Below, piece by piece: positions 1 to 8,723 of a stretch of DNA of 64,000 nt (position 1 is its first letter; the number at the start of each line of letters is the position of its first letter). The notes below the pieces were generated by a model. It was not told the DNA's origin. It made no database searches and worked only from the letters and a program-made list of their open reading frames with translations. The DNA comes from Chryseobacterium tructae (GTDB lineage: Bacteria > Bacteroidota > Bacteroidia > Flavobacteriales > Weeksellaceae): the NCBI RefSeq assembly GCF_030409875.1, contig NZ_JAUFQR010000001.1, forward strand, positions 2,666,001-2,730,000, given 5' to 3'. The translations under genes and the position numbers were made by a program.

Positions 1-274
1 TCTGATCCGTATCAGCAAACATAATCATCAGCTTGATCTTTTCAGAATGGGAGTTGGTTTTATGAATAACATTGGATGGGATCCAGGCCGCATGATTCTG
101 GGGAAGAAGATAAATCCGCCCTTCAATGGTAATATATTGAAATCCACTTTCTACATAGACCAATTGCCCCTTTTGGTGCTTATGGAGAACATCATCATGG
201 ATCCAGTTTTCTTCAAACCAGACAAAATAAGGTTTATGAAGCTCATCTATTTTTATACTGTCATTGTCATTCAT
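1..274 (-). CDS. AraC-family regulator, N-terminal part (cut by window edge)
   Basis: The minus strand reads from an ATG at 272-274 to the window edge without a stop, giving 91 residues. They form a cupin-like sensor domain with a cluster of histidines (WIHDDVLHKHQKGQL), then LLPQNHAAWIPSNVIHK, the pattern of the N-terminal arm of AraC/XylS regulators. The same layout is seen in the complete AraC protein at 53706-54494 (WKHDDYEHVHNRAQL, then VPQHHVIWIPSGKAHK), so the missing 3' part very likely encodes a helix-turn-helix domain. The gene is divergent from the MFS transporter at 346, which makes it a candidate regulator of that transporter. Role and ligand are inferred only. Confidence 0.75.
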   Translation of the reverse strand, partial: MNDNDSIKIDELHKPYFVWFEENWIHDDVLHKHQKGQLVYVESGFQYITIEGRIYLLPQNHAAWIPSNVIHKTNSHSEKIKLMIMFADTDQ

Positions 275-287
275 GTCGTTTTAGGTT

Positions 288-340
288 AAAACTTTGGCAA
301 AATTAAACAAAATTACTATACTAATTTTGTGCAAAAGTTT
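288..340. promoter_or_regulatory. Divergent promoter/operator palindrome
   Basis: A perfect 9-bp inverted repeat, ACAAAATTA (307-315) and TAATTTTGT (322-330), lies between the divergent AraC and MFS genes. Each arm contains TAATTTTG, which fits the Bacteroidetes -7 box TAnnTTTG, one per strand. An outer pair, AAAACTTT (288-295) and AAAAGTTT (333-340), frames it. The palindrome could serve as back-to-back promoters and as an operator. Confidence 0.45.
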
Positions 341-345
341 TTAAT

Positions 346-1550
346 ATGATGAAGAACGAAGTCAAAAAGAATGCTTCTTATGTTTTAATGATTTTAAATG
401 TACTGGTTGTTATCTTGATCTCCAGTAACCTACGCTCTCCTATTGTTGCAGTATCTCCCGTATTGGGTGATGTGAGGGATGCTTTACAGCTGGATAATTT
501 CCAGGTAAGCCTCCTTACCTCTATTCCACTCTTTATGTTTGCCGTTTGCTCAGTTTGGTGAGTCGATTTTCTAATACCCTTGGAATCAGTAAACTATTGA
601 TGTATTCATTGGTTATTCTAAGTTTTGGATTATTTCTGAGGATCACAGGCTCTCTGTGGTTGTTGTTTGCTGGCTCAGTATTTATTGGTTTAGGAATTTG
701 TATAGGAAATGTAGTAACACCCGGATATGTTAAAAATAACTTTCCGAAACAAATTGGCTTGATGACGGGTATTTTCGCCGTTTCTATGAACCTTACTGCT
801 GCTCTGGCTTCCGGTTTCAGTGTAAGAATCGGAGAATGGACAGGTTTTGGATGGCGTGGTTCCCTGGGAATTTGGCTGGTGATCGCCGCTTTAGGATTTT
901 TGGTATTGATTCTTGAAATGATTTTTAATAAAAGGAACTCCGATCAGCCTAAGCCTGCTTTGGGAACTTCTGATTTTAATATGTTTAAATCGTCTCAGGC
1001 ATGGAATATCAGTATTTTCATGGGATTACAGTCTCTATTTTACTATTGTATGGTGGCCTGGCTGCCTTCTTTCCTGACAGATTATCATATGCCTGGTGAA
1101 AGTTCAGGTTGGGTACTTTTTGTTATTCAGATCACTATGATTCCTATAACATTCTGCTGCCCGATTATTGCCAGTAAAATGAAAGATCAGAGAATTATGA
1201 TCCTTTTTATATGTGCTTTGATGTTTGGAAGTACAATGATGTTTGTTTTTCTAAAATCTCAATGGATCTATGTGAATGCTGTTATCATCGGAATTTCCAA
1301 TGGATTGTCATTCAGTTTGTCTATCCTGTTTTTCTCTACAAGAACGAAAAGCAGTATCAATGCTGTGAAGATTTCCGGAATGGCACAGTCTGTGGGCTAT
1401 CTGATTGCAGCATTTGGACCACCGGTATTTGGAAAACTGCATGATTGGGATATTTCCTGGAACACTTCATTCTATTTTCTGAGTGCTGCAGTATTGATCA
1501 TGCTTTTCTTTGGATTAAGAGCTGCAAGAAATAAATATGTAGAAGATTAA
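346..1550 (+). CDS. MFS transporter, CynX/NimT type (frameshifted)
   Basis: This is a twelve-helix major facilitator of the cyanate/2-nitroimidazole transporter type. The N-terminal SSNLRSPIVAVSPVLG segment after the first helix is characteristic of the family. The reading frame breaks at 554-556: the first frame ends in FAVCSVW and the next resumes with LVSRFSNTLG. Adding one T to the TTT run gives FAVCSVLVSRF and one uninterrupted protein of 401 residues, the normal length for the family. The break is probably a sequence error. The gene is divergent from the partial AraC gene at 1-274, and a strong terminator follows at 1578. The substrate cannot be told from the sequence. Confidence 0.85.
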
Positions 1551-1577
1551 TACTACTGAGTTTTATTTTAAAATATA

Positions 1578-1614
1578 ATGAGGTCTTTTCTGATTGAAAA
1601 GGCCTCATTTTTTT
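1578..1614 (+). terminator. Rho-independent terminator of the MFS gene
   Basis: AATGAGG-T-CTTTTC and GAAAAG-G-CCTCATT form a stem with a TGATT loop, followed by TTTTTT. It lies 28 bases after the MFS stop codon. Confidence 0.8.
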
Positions 1615-1643
1615 GGAATGTAGCATATTGTATTAATGTGTAT

Positions 1644-1676
1644 AAACCTTGTAGGTTTTCGAAAGCTATAAGGTTT
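1644..1676. repeat. Imperfect palindrome of the CCTTATAGGTTT family
   Basis: AAACCTTGTAGGTTTTC is followed directly by GAAAGCTATAAGGTTT, an almost complete inverted repeat. It is related to the perfect hairpin at 3394-3426. Together with the terminator at 1578 it is the only structure I see in the 328-base gap 1551-1878. Confidence 0.6.
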
Positions 1677-1878
1677 AAGAGATTGAGAAATCTTGACCGA
1701 ATTCCCTGATATTTTAAGCAAAAGATAGATGCATCGTTTCTCCATCTTTTAGAGTGAAAACAGAACCCTAGCATTTCCTTGTTCTTTCAAAATTTTATCA
1801 TACATTTGGGAAAAATCTAAAACGCTTTTATATAGGGGGTTGCATAATATAACTTCAAATTTTTTAAAAAAACAAACA

Positions 1879-3282
1879 ATGAAAAAAAAATTATTACTTG
1901 TGTTCATTCTTGTAATGCAAACTTCTTTTGCACAAATTATCTCCAAAGATCCTACGTTTGCTTCAAACGGAATTTACAGCCTCCCAACAGGAAGCTCTTA
2001 TTTAGGAGAATTAACAGAAACAAACAATACCGTATTTTACCAATCCTTTGATTCCAACACTAATCAGATAATTGTTTCTAAAATGACAAGCTATAATGGC
2101 TCTTTGGATCCTACTTTTGGAACCAATGGTAAGGTTGCGTTGAATTATGGATCAGGCACTCTGGTTGGGTTTATAAGACATTCCAATGATCAATTGACTT
2201 TATTATTAAGGAGAGATGACACTCTCAATAACATCCATTATTTAGATGTAGTTCGGTTGCTTTCCAATGGACAATTAGACCCTTCATTTTCCAATGGTGG
2301 AATAAAGGCATTAGCCAATTTTTCTCAAGACAACTTCGATATAAAAAGCAACCTCATAGAACAAGGAAATAAAATGATTATTTCAGGAACAGGTATAGAT
2401 TCTGTAGGCTTTTTTGATGGGTACACGCATACATTCAGATTAAATTCTGATGGCACATCAGATAACAGCTTTGGAAATAGTGGAAAACTGTCAACATATG
2501 GAATTCCCCGCTTCATGTTAGATAACCAGTCCAATATTTTTTGTTGGGTACAAAATTCAATAAAAAAATATTCTCCTGACGGGCAGCCTATAACCAGTTT
2601 TGGTAACAATGGTCAGGCTTCATTAAATGAGGTAAATGTTACTGTTGTAAAAGTAGATTCGGGGAATAGAATTATATTCGCAAGATTTGGAGTATTAGAG
2701 CCTCCTGCCATAAAAAGACTGAATGTTGACGGTACGCAGGATACCACATTCAGTTATAATGGTGTTTCTGGCATTGAATTTTGGGATATCTACGAAAAAA
2801 ACGGTTCTTATTATATCGGAGGGGTTGCTGATTTTAATAATGCACCTAGTTATTATATCTCTAAACTTAATCAAAATGGAACTACTGATACTATATTTGG
2901 AGAATATATAGAAAACGATTCTAATTTATTATATCATAATGTTAGTAGGCTCAAGGTTTTTGATAATAGTATAATTGTTTACGGAGATGGAACCACAAAA
3001 GAAATTGTTAAATATCTTTTAAGTGCCCCAGCTACATTATCAACAACAGAAATTTCAAAAAATGATCCTAAAATTATTTTTGAAACCCCTGTAAAACAAA
3101 ATTTAATTTATCAATCGAAAGAAAAAATCGGTAAGATAGAGATCCATTCTGTTGATGGAAGGTTATTAAAAACCGTAAAAGAAAACAATTCTAATGTTTC
3201 TGAACTTTCTAATGGAATTTATTTTGTGAAAACAATTTTTGAAAATGGAAAAATTGTCACAAAAAAACTTATTAAGAAGTAA
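1879..3282 (+). CDS. T9SS-exported delta-60-repeat protein
   Basis: I start this gene at the ATG at 1879, not the in-frame ATG at 1840, because 1879 opens a clear signal peptide (MKKKLLLVFILVMQTSFA, cut before QIIS). The 467-residue protein carries repeated blocks of the DPTFGTNGKV type (also DPSFSNGGIK, DNSFGNSGKL, DTTFSYNGVS), the signature of delta-60 beta-propeller repeats. The last ~75 residues (IEIHSVDGRLLKTV, then LSNGIYFVKTIFENGK and a lysine-rich tail) are a type A Por-secretion C-terminal domain. The protein should therefore be exported by the type IX system and kept at or released from the cell surface. Its partner or ligand is unknown. It appears to be a single-gene unit. Confidence 0.85.
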   Translation: MKKKLLLVFILVMQTSFAQIISKDPTFASNGIYSLPTGSSYLGELTETNNTVFYQSFDSNTNQIIVSKMTSYNGSLDPTFGTNGKVALNYGSGTLVGFIRHSNDQLTLLLRRDDTLNNIHYLDVVRLLSNGQLDPSFSNGGIKALANFSQDNFDIKSNLIEQGNKMIISGTGIDSVGFFDGYTHTFRLNSDGTSDNSFGNSGKLSTYGIPRFMLDNQSNIFCWVQNSIKKYSPDGQPITSFGNNGQASLNEVNVTVVKVDSGNRIIFARFGVLEPPAIKRLNVDGTQDTTFSYNGVSGIEFWDIYEKNGSYYIGGVADFNNAPSYYISKLNQNGTTDTIFGEYIENDSNLLYHNVSRLKVFDNSIIVYGDGTTKEIVKYLLSAPATLSTTEISKNDPKIIFETPVKQNLIYQSKEKIGKIEIHSVDGRLLKTVKENNSNVSELSNGIYFVKTIFENGKIVTKKLIKK

Positions 3283-3393
3283 GAAATCTCTATTTAAAAA
3301 AATACTAATTTTTACAAATGAAAGAATCATTATTTTGATTTCCTATGCATGATTGCTCAAACGGCTTAAAAAACATCAATTAAATGAATATAG

Positions 3394-3426
3394 ATACCTT
3401 ATAGGTTCCTAAAACCTATAAGGTAT
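3394..3426. repeat. Perfect 14-bp palindrome (CCTTATAGG family)
   Basis: ATACCTTATAGGTT (3394-3407) and AACCTATAAGGTAT (3413-3426) are exact reverse complements around a CCTAA loop. It lies 28 bases past the 3' end of bioA, between two convergent genes, so it may also act as a bidirectional terminator. It is related to the element at 1644-1676. Confidence 0.75.
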
Positions 3427-3454
3427 ATTAAAAAATATTGTTTGAAAGAATCGT

Positions 3455-4743
3455 TTATCCGATAAACTCATCCAAAACTTCCAGAATATTCCGGTATACA
3501 AAATCCAATTCTTCGGATGTAACACAATATGGAGGAACCAAATACATTACATTTCCTAATGGCCTCATAATGATTCCTCTTTTTAAAAATTCATTGTAAA
3601 GCTGTTTTCCGATTTCATTGAAATACGAAGTACCATGTCCGGTTTTAAAATCAAAAGCCAGAATGGTTCCAATCTGGCGGGGATTTTCGACCTGAGGGTG
3701 TTCAGCTAAAGTTTTTAAAAACTCTGAGTGCTGTTGAGAAATACGTTTGATATTCATTTGGGTGTCTTCTTTAAGTAATAATTCCATACTTGCTAAAGCA
3801 GCAGTACAGGCTAAAGGATTGGCTGTAAAAGAATGTCCATGGAATAAAGTTTTATGCTTGTCATCAGACCAGAAAGCCTCATAAATTTCTTTAGAACAGG
3901 TGGTAACTCCCATAGGCATTGTTCCACCAGTTAACCCTTTAGAAAAACACATAATATCGGGCTGTTCGGTAAGATAATGGGCTGCAAAGAGCTTTCCAGT
4001 TCTTCCAAATCCTGTAAAAACCTCATCCTGAATCATAAGAATCCCCTGTTGCCTGCAGAATTCCATTAGATTATTTAAATCCTCGGCATTATACATTAAC
4101 ATTCCTGCGGCTCCCTGAACTAATGGCTCATAAATGAAACAAGCTACTTCATCTGCAATTTCTTCAATCTGCATTTGTATACTTGCCAAATTTCAGCATT
4201 AGGCGTATCGATGAAAATAACTTCAAACAACCTGCTTTCAAAAGGTTTAGTCCAATAACTTTTTCCGCTTACAGACATTGCCCCAAAGGTGTCACCATGG
4301 TATGCATTTTTAAAGGCAAGAATTTTTGTTTTTTCTTTTCCTTGATTGTGTGCATATTGAATACACATTTTCAAAGCTACCTCCACTGCTGTAGAACCAT
4401 TATCAGAATAGAAAACCTTATTTTGATTATTAGGTAAAAGTTTCAATAGATTTTCAGAAAGTTGGGTGGCTGGCTCATGGGTGAATCCGGCAAAAATAAC
4501 CTGTTCTAAAGTGTTGAGTTGCTCGAATATACGTTGAGCAATATAAGGATGAGAATGGCCATGCAGGGTTACCCACCAGGAAGATACGACATCCATATAT
4601 TGTTTATCTTCCGCATCATAAAGATAAAGTCCTTTACCTTTTACAATAGGAATAATGTTGTCTGCGGTTTTCATCTGGGTATAAGGATGCCAGTTAACGG
4701 CTTTATCCCTTTCTTGGAGGCTGGCTGGTGTTGTTGTATTCAT
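3455..4743 (-). CDS. bioA: Adenosylmethionine-8-amino-7-oxononanoate aminotransferase (frameshifted)
   Basis: BioA converts 8-amino-7-oxononanoate (KAPA) to 7,8-diaminononanoate using S-adenosylmethionine, the antepenultimate step of biotin synthesis. Family marks include WHPYTQM near the N-terminus, SSWWVTLHGHSHP, YHGDTFGAMSVSG, and the PLP-lysine segment MCFSKGLTGG with DEVFTGFGRTG before it. The frame breaks near 4188-4193: the first part ends after DTPNAE and the second begins at LASIQMQ. One extra base in the AAATTT run rejoins them into 429 residues, the usual BioA length. The gene lies downstream of bioB on the same strand but is separated from it by 520 bases of repeats, so co-transcription is likely but not certain. 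Confidence 0.93.
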
Positions 4744-4787
4744 GTATTGATATAAAATGTATTTATGACCTCTTGAAGTCAGGTGAA

Positions 4788-4972
4788 AGTTTTTGTTTTT
4801 AACGCAATGCTCGCTAAGGTTTTATAATCATATGGTATGATTTTTAAGATCGCAAAGGCGTTTCACTCAGCTAAGGCTAATTAATGTACTTTTCTCTGCT
4901 GAATGCAATGCCTTTGCGAACGAAACAATCTGCAGTTTTATAATGCTTCTCTTGCGATCTTGGCGTTTAAAT
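4788..4972. repeat. Tandem direct repeat, copy 1 (~185 bp)
   Basis: This stretch and 4985-5169 are near-identical over about 185 bases. Both contain TCGCTA-GG-TTTTATAATCAT, AAGATCGCAAAGGC, TTTCACTCAGCTAAGGCTAA, CTTTTCTCTGCTGAATGCAA and AACGAAACAATCTGCAG. The two copies fill most of the 520-base gap between bioA and bioB (4744-5263), and no gene is seen there. Confidence 0.85.
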
Positions 4973-4984
4973 TATAATAAGTAA

Positions 4985-5169
4985 GAGTTTCTTTTTTTAA
5001 CACAGTGTTCGCTAGGGTTTTATAATCATGCCGTATAATTTTTAAGATCGCAAAGGCATTTCACTCAGCTAAGGCTAATAATGTACTTTTCTCTGCTGAA
5101 TGCAACGCCCTTGCGAACGAAACAATCTGCAGTTTAATAATGCTTCTCTTGCAATCCTGGTGTTTAAAT
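4985..5169. repeat. Tandem direct repeat, copy 2 (~185 bp)
   Basis: Second copy of the element at 4788-4972, differing by scattered substitutions and small indels. Both copies carry the AAGATCGCAAAGGC / CTTTGCGA words that recur in the shorter elements at 38768 and 48242, so they may belong to one dispersed intergenic family. Confidence 0.85.
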
Positions 5170-5263
5170 CTATAAAAACTAAGACCCAAAGAACTCAATA
5201 AGTAATTCTTGAACAAAATTCAAAATATACATAATTACAATCCAGAAACTCATTATTCAATTT

Positions 5264-6249
5264 TTAGCAGCAGCTTTCCCTTTTCATCATAGGTTTTAAT
5301 CCAAGAGTTTGCAGCATTTGCATATCTTCAGAAACTCCGGGATTAGGAGTCACCAGTAATGTTTCTCTTTCTCCGGTGAAAATAGAATTGGCTCCTGCCA
5401 TAAAGCACCAGGCTTGTTCTGTTTCAGTCATTTCTATTCTTCCTGCACTTAATCTTACCATGGAAGAAGGCATAACAATTCTTGCTGTAGCGATCATTCT
5501 TACCATTTCCCAGGGATCAACTTTTTCATTATCTTCTAATGGAGTTCCCTCTACCCTTGCTAATGCATTGATAGGAACAGATTCAGGGTGTTTAGGCATC
5601 GTAGCTAATGTTAACAACATAGAGATTCTGTCTCTGTGGGTTTCTCCAAGTCCAATAATTCCACCGGAGCAGACTGTAATTCCTGCTTTTCGTACATTGT
5701 TGATGGTATTGATTCTATTATCAAACGTTCTGGTGGAAATGATCTCCTCATAATATTGTTCAGAAGTGTCAAGGTTATGATTATAAGCGTATAATCCTGC
5801 TTCCTGAAGTCTTATCGCTTGTTCTTCGGTAAGCATTCCTAAAGTACAGCATACTTCCAGTCCGAGTTCATTCACTCCTTTACCATGTCGATCACTCTGT
5901 CAAAATCTCGGTTGTTACGAACTTCACGCCATGCGGCAGCCATACAGAAACGGGAGGAACCGCTGTCTTTCGCTTTTTGTGCATGAGCAATAACGGTTTC
6001 TGTAGGGAGTAAAGCCTGTACTTTAATATTGGTGTGATATCGGGCTGCCTGTCCGCAATATGAACAGTCTTCAGGACAACCTCCGGTTTTAATGGATAAT
6101 AAAGTAGAGATTTGTACTTCTGAAGGATCATGCCATTCACGGTGTACGGTTGCCGCTTTGTAGATAAGCTCCATAAGAGGTAAGTGATAAATCTCTTCTA
6201 TTTCTTCTTTAGTCCAGTTGTTTCTGATTGTTGTTGTATCCATTATCAT
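5264..6249 (-). CDS. bioB: Biotin synthase (frameshifted)
   Basis: BioB is the radical-SAM enzyme that inserts sulfur into dethiobiotin to make biotin. The cluster motif CPEDCSYC places the three cysteines at residues 58, 62 and 65. Other family marks are [33 protein letters not shown] and [10 protein letters not shown]. The frame breaks at the TTT run 5879-5881: the first part ends DMVKE and the second continues with [13 protein letters not shown]. One more base gives DMVKGVNELG and a 328-residue enzyme of normal length. The start overlaps the end of bioD by four bases (6246-6249), so the two are translationally coupled. Confidence 0.95.
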
Positions 6250-6857
6250 AGTTTTGTTATCGTTAATTGTTTTGCAGTAGTTGTAATGTGTTCCTTAATC
6301 GTACTTTGTATTTCAGGAATTTTGATAATTTTTGTTTCTTTTGTGATGTAATTGGAAATCACTCTTTCTGTATCTTCAGGGAATTCTCCGTTGAGAATCA
6401 GATATTCCAATGTGATATTTCTTTGCTGTAGAGCTAAGATTGAGAGCAAGGTATGGTTGATACATCCTAAATAGTTTCGTATCACGAGAGCAGCAGGAAG
6501 GTTCAGTTTTTCAATCAGGTCAATCATAAAAATATGATCTGAAAGAGGTACCATGAGTCCTCCTGCTCCTTCTACAATCAAAGTGTTTTGAGTATCTGGG
6601 AGTTGAAAATCATCAAGATTGATCTGTATGTTTTCTGCTCTTGCGGATTGGTGTGGAGACGCTGCCAATTGAAGACGATACGTTTCGGGATGACACACCG
6701 TATGATCAGTCCAGCTCTCAATTTTATGGCTATCTGTAAAATGAAGGTCCCCCGATTGTACAGGTTTCCAGTAATCGGCTTTAAAATATTGTACTAAAAT
6801 GGCAGAACAAACGGTTTTTCCAATTTCTGTTCCTATGCCTGTTATAAATAGTTTCAT
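6246..6857 (-). CDS. bioD: Dethiobiotin synthetase
   Basis: BioD is the ATP-dependent enzyme that closes the ureido ring of dethiobiotin using CO2 and diaminononanoate. The 203-residue protein opens with the P-loop TGIGTEIGKT (residues 6-15). It has WKPVQSGD, the substrate-contact segment, and LIVEGAGGLMVPL, both diagnostic for BioD. It follows bioF by 75 bases with no terminator and overlaps bioB by four bases, so it belongs to the bio operon. The gene is intact and of normal length. Confidence 0.95.
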   Translation of the reverse strand: MKLFITGIGTEIGKTVCSAILVQYFKADYWKPVQSGDLHFTDSHKIESWTDHTVCHPETYRLQLAASPHQSARAENIQINLDDFQLPDTQNTLIVEGAGGLMVPLSDHIFMIDLIEKLNLPAALVIRNYLGCINHTLLSILALQQRNITLEYLILNGEFPEDTERVISNYITKETKIIKIPEIQSTIKEHITTTAKQLTITKL

Positions 6858-6932
6858 TCGGATTCTTGATTTATGTAATACAAAATGTAAAACAGTATGT
6901 GACGGATTTGGCTTTGGTTGTTTTGTCTTTTT

Positions 6933-8042
6933 CTAAATGAAATCTTTAATAATTTCTGTAAGCCTGATAATCTCCTCTTTTGTATTGAAGCTATGAAGGC
7001 AGATTCTAAGTCTTTCTGTTCCTTCTTTTATTGTAGGGCTGTAAATGGCATAGGTTAAAAATCCTTCTTTTGATAATGTATTTTGTAAAGATTTTAACTT
7101 TAGATTATCAGGAATAATAATAGCCTGAACCGGGCTTTCTTCAAAAGAGGGTGATAATAATCCCTGACTTCGGAATAGTTTGATATTTTCTTGAAGCTGT
7201 ATGGATAGTTCTTTATGTTTTTCTAAATAAATATATCCGGCTTGTATACTCACCCATTGAAAATCTTGTGCAGAAGTAGAATAAATAAAAGGTGAAGCAA
7301 AATTGACCAGATAAGACTTTACAATATCATTACAAAGAATGGCAGCACCATGAGCTCCCAATGCTTTTCCATAGGTGATTACATTGGCTGTAACCAGATC
7401 CTGCAAATCATACTCATCAACTAAACCTTTTCCAAAAACTCCAAACGCATGGGCTTCATCAACGATTAGGTCAGCTTCATATCGCTTTGCCAGTTCAGCA
7501 ATTTTTTTGATTGGAGCAAAATCTCCTTCCATGGAATAAAGACTTTCTATAGCAATATAACAATGTCCTTTCTGTCTTTTTAAAATGCTTTCCAGATGTT
7601 CAGTGTCATTATGTTTACATTTGACTTTTTTGGCATTTGACATTTGACACGCATCATGTACAGAGCGATGAATTTGTTCATCTACAATAATAGTATCATG
7701 ACGGTTGGGAAGCGTTGAAAATAAAGCTAAATTGGCATTATAACCGGATGGAAATAGCAAAGCAGCAGGAAACTGATGTTTTTCAGCAATAAAGTCTTCT
7801 GTAGAAGTTACTACGCTGCTGTTCCCACTGATCAGCCTGGAGCCTGTACTTCCTGAAATCAGTTGAGGATTCGCATTCATCGTCTTTAATAATATATTTT
7901 GAAGATCTTTATTTCTGGCAAGTCCCAAATAATCATTGGAGTAAAAATCTATTCCTTCGATTTTCGGCTTTAAAGTTCTTAATGTACCATCCTGCTTTCT
8001 TTTATGCAGGGCTTCCTGAAAATAGTTCATCCTTTTAAGCAT
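6933..8042 (-). CDS. bioF: 8-Amino-7-oxononanoate synthase
   Basis: BioF is a PLP-dependent alpha-oxoamine synthase that condenses pimeloyl-ACP/CoA with L-alanine to KAPA, the first step of ring assembly. Motifs seen are YSNDYLGLA, SGSTGSRLISGN, VDEAHAFGVFG and the PLP-lysine segment VITYGKALGAHGA. The ORF gives 369 residues from the ATG at 8042, which overlaps the stop of the upstream gene (8035-8037). An in-frame ATG at 8030 would give MNYFQEALHKRK and is equally plausible. The overlap implies coupling to the upstream di-iron protein. Confidence 0.94.
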   Translation of the reverse strand: MLKRMNYFQEALHKRKQDGTLRTLKPKIEGIDFYSNDYLGLARNKDLQNILLKTMNANPQLISGSTGSRLISGNSSVVTSTEDFIAEKHQFPAALLFPSGYNANLALFSTLPNRHDTIIVDEQIHRSVHDACQMSNAKKVKCKHNDTEHLESILKRQKGHCYIAIESLYSMEGDFAPIKKIAELAKRYEADLIVDEAHAFGVFGKGLVDEYDLQDLVTANVITYGKALGAHGAAILCNDIVKSYLVNFASPFIYSTSAQDFQWVSIQAGYIYLEKHKELSIQLQENIKLFRSQGLLSPSFEESPVQAIIIPDNLKLKSLQNTLSKEGFLTYAIYSPTIKEGTERLRICLHSFNTKEEIIRLTEIIKDFI

Positions 8043-8657
8043 AGTTCAGCTGCGCTACTTCTTCTGCAATGGCATTGATCCATTGTTCATGAAGTTCTTT
8101 CTCTATTTGCAGAATGTGATCTGCATGGAGTTGCCAGTTTTCAGAGAATTCATTGAGCTGATTAATCATTTCTTCCAGATGGCCTTCTTCTTCCAGGATA
8201 ATAGATTTTACCATGATTTTTGAAGATTCTTCTGTAAGGATCTGTTGATAAACAGGATAAAGCTCATCAGCACGAACCTCAATAGCATAGGTAACAAAGA
8301 GATAAGCAGCGTACTTAAGATCTTCTTTTGTCAATTCAAATACATCTTGAAGATATCTGCAGGCCTTAATATCCAATGAATGCAGATATTGCCTTGTTGC
8401 TATGGGAGCAAGGAGCTCTCTGTTTCATAAGTTTTACAAAGTTCCGGATCTATTTTTCCAATCTGTTTTTTAAGGTAATAAGCATGACGGTGTTCTTCGG
8501 CAGCATGTTTAAGCTGAATTTGGGTAACTAAAGCCGGATGCTCACACTTTGATATTTTTCTTGCCCCGGCATTTTCCATAAAAGAAAGGGTGTTCAGCCA
8601 TTTGGCATGTGTACTGCCATCTTTTACTATTTTTTCGAGCAGATGATGAAATTCCAT
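8035..8657 (-). CDS. Ferritin-like di-iron protein at the head of the biotin operon (frameshifted)
   Basis: I do not recognise a named family. The frame breaks at the GGG run 8404-8406; one more base joins SSLLP to IATRQYLHSLDIKACR and gives 207 residues. The joined, mostly helical protein has the spacing of a ferritin-like four-helix di-iron site: E28 in helix 1, E55-x-x-H58 (EEHRH), E127 (AIEVRADEL) and E157-x-x-H160 (EEEGH). It is the first gene of the bio operon and its stop overlaps the bioF start, so it is very likely co-translated with bioF. No bioC, bioH, bioG, bioI, bioW or bioZ gene is visible in the cluster. An oxygenase role in making the pimeloyl chain is therefore an attractive inference, but it is not shown by the sequence. 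A storage or general redox role is the alternative. Confidence 0.6.
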
Positions 8658-8675
8658 AGATTTTTATTTTGATGT

Positions 8676-8711
8676 CAAAAGTAGTATATTGCCGGATGGT
8701 TCTATGGTGCC
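8676..8711. promoter_or_regulatory. bio operon promoter and candidate MocR operator
   Basis: On the minus strand TACTTTTG (8683-8676) fits the TAnnTTTG -7 box, 18 bases upstream of the di-iron gene start. Directly next to it, ATGGTTCT and ATGGTGCC (8696-8711) form a head-to-tail repeat with an 8-base period, as expected for a dimeric GntR/MocR site. The gap also holds the start region of the divergent MocR gene. Confidence 0.4.
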
Positions 8712-8723
8712 AGTTTTTATATT

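Noticed and set aside
4788..5169. Direct repeats as a CRISPR array
   Set aside because: Only two long (~185 bp) copies with no short regular spacers and no cas gene nearby.
5376..5753. Plus-strand open frame inside bioB
   Set aside because: It is the complement of the conserved BioB coding sequence and shows no family features.
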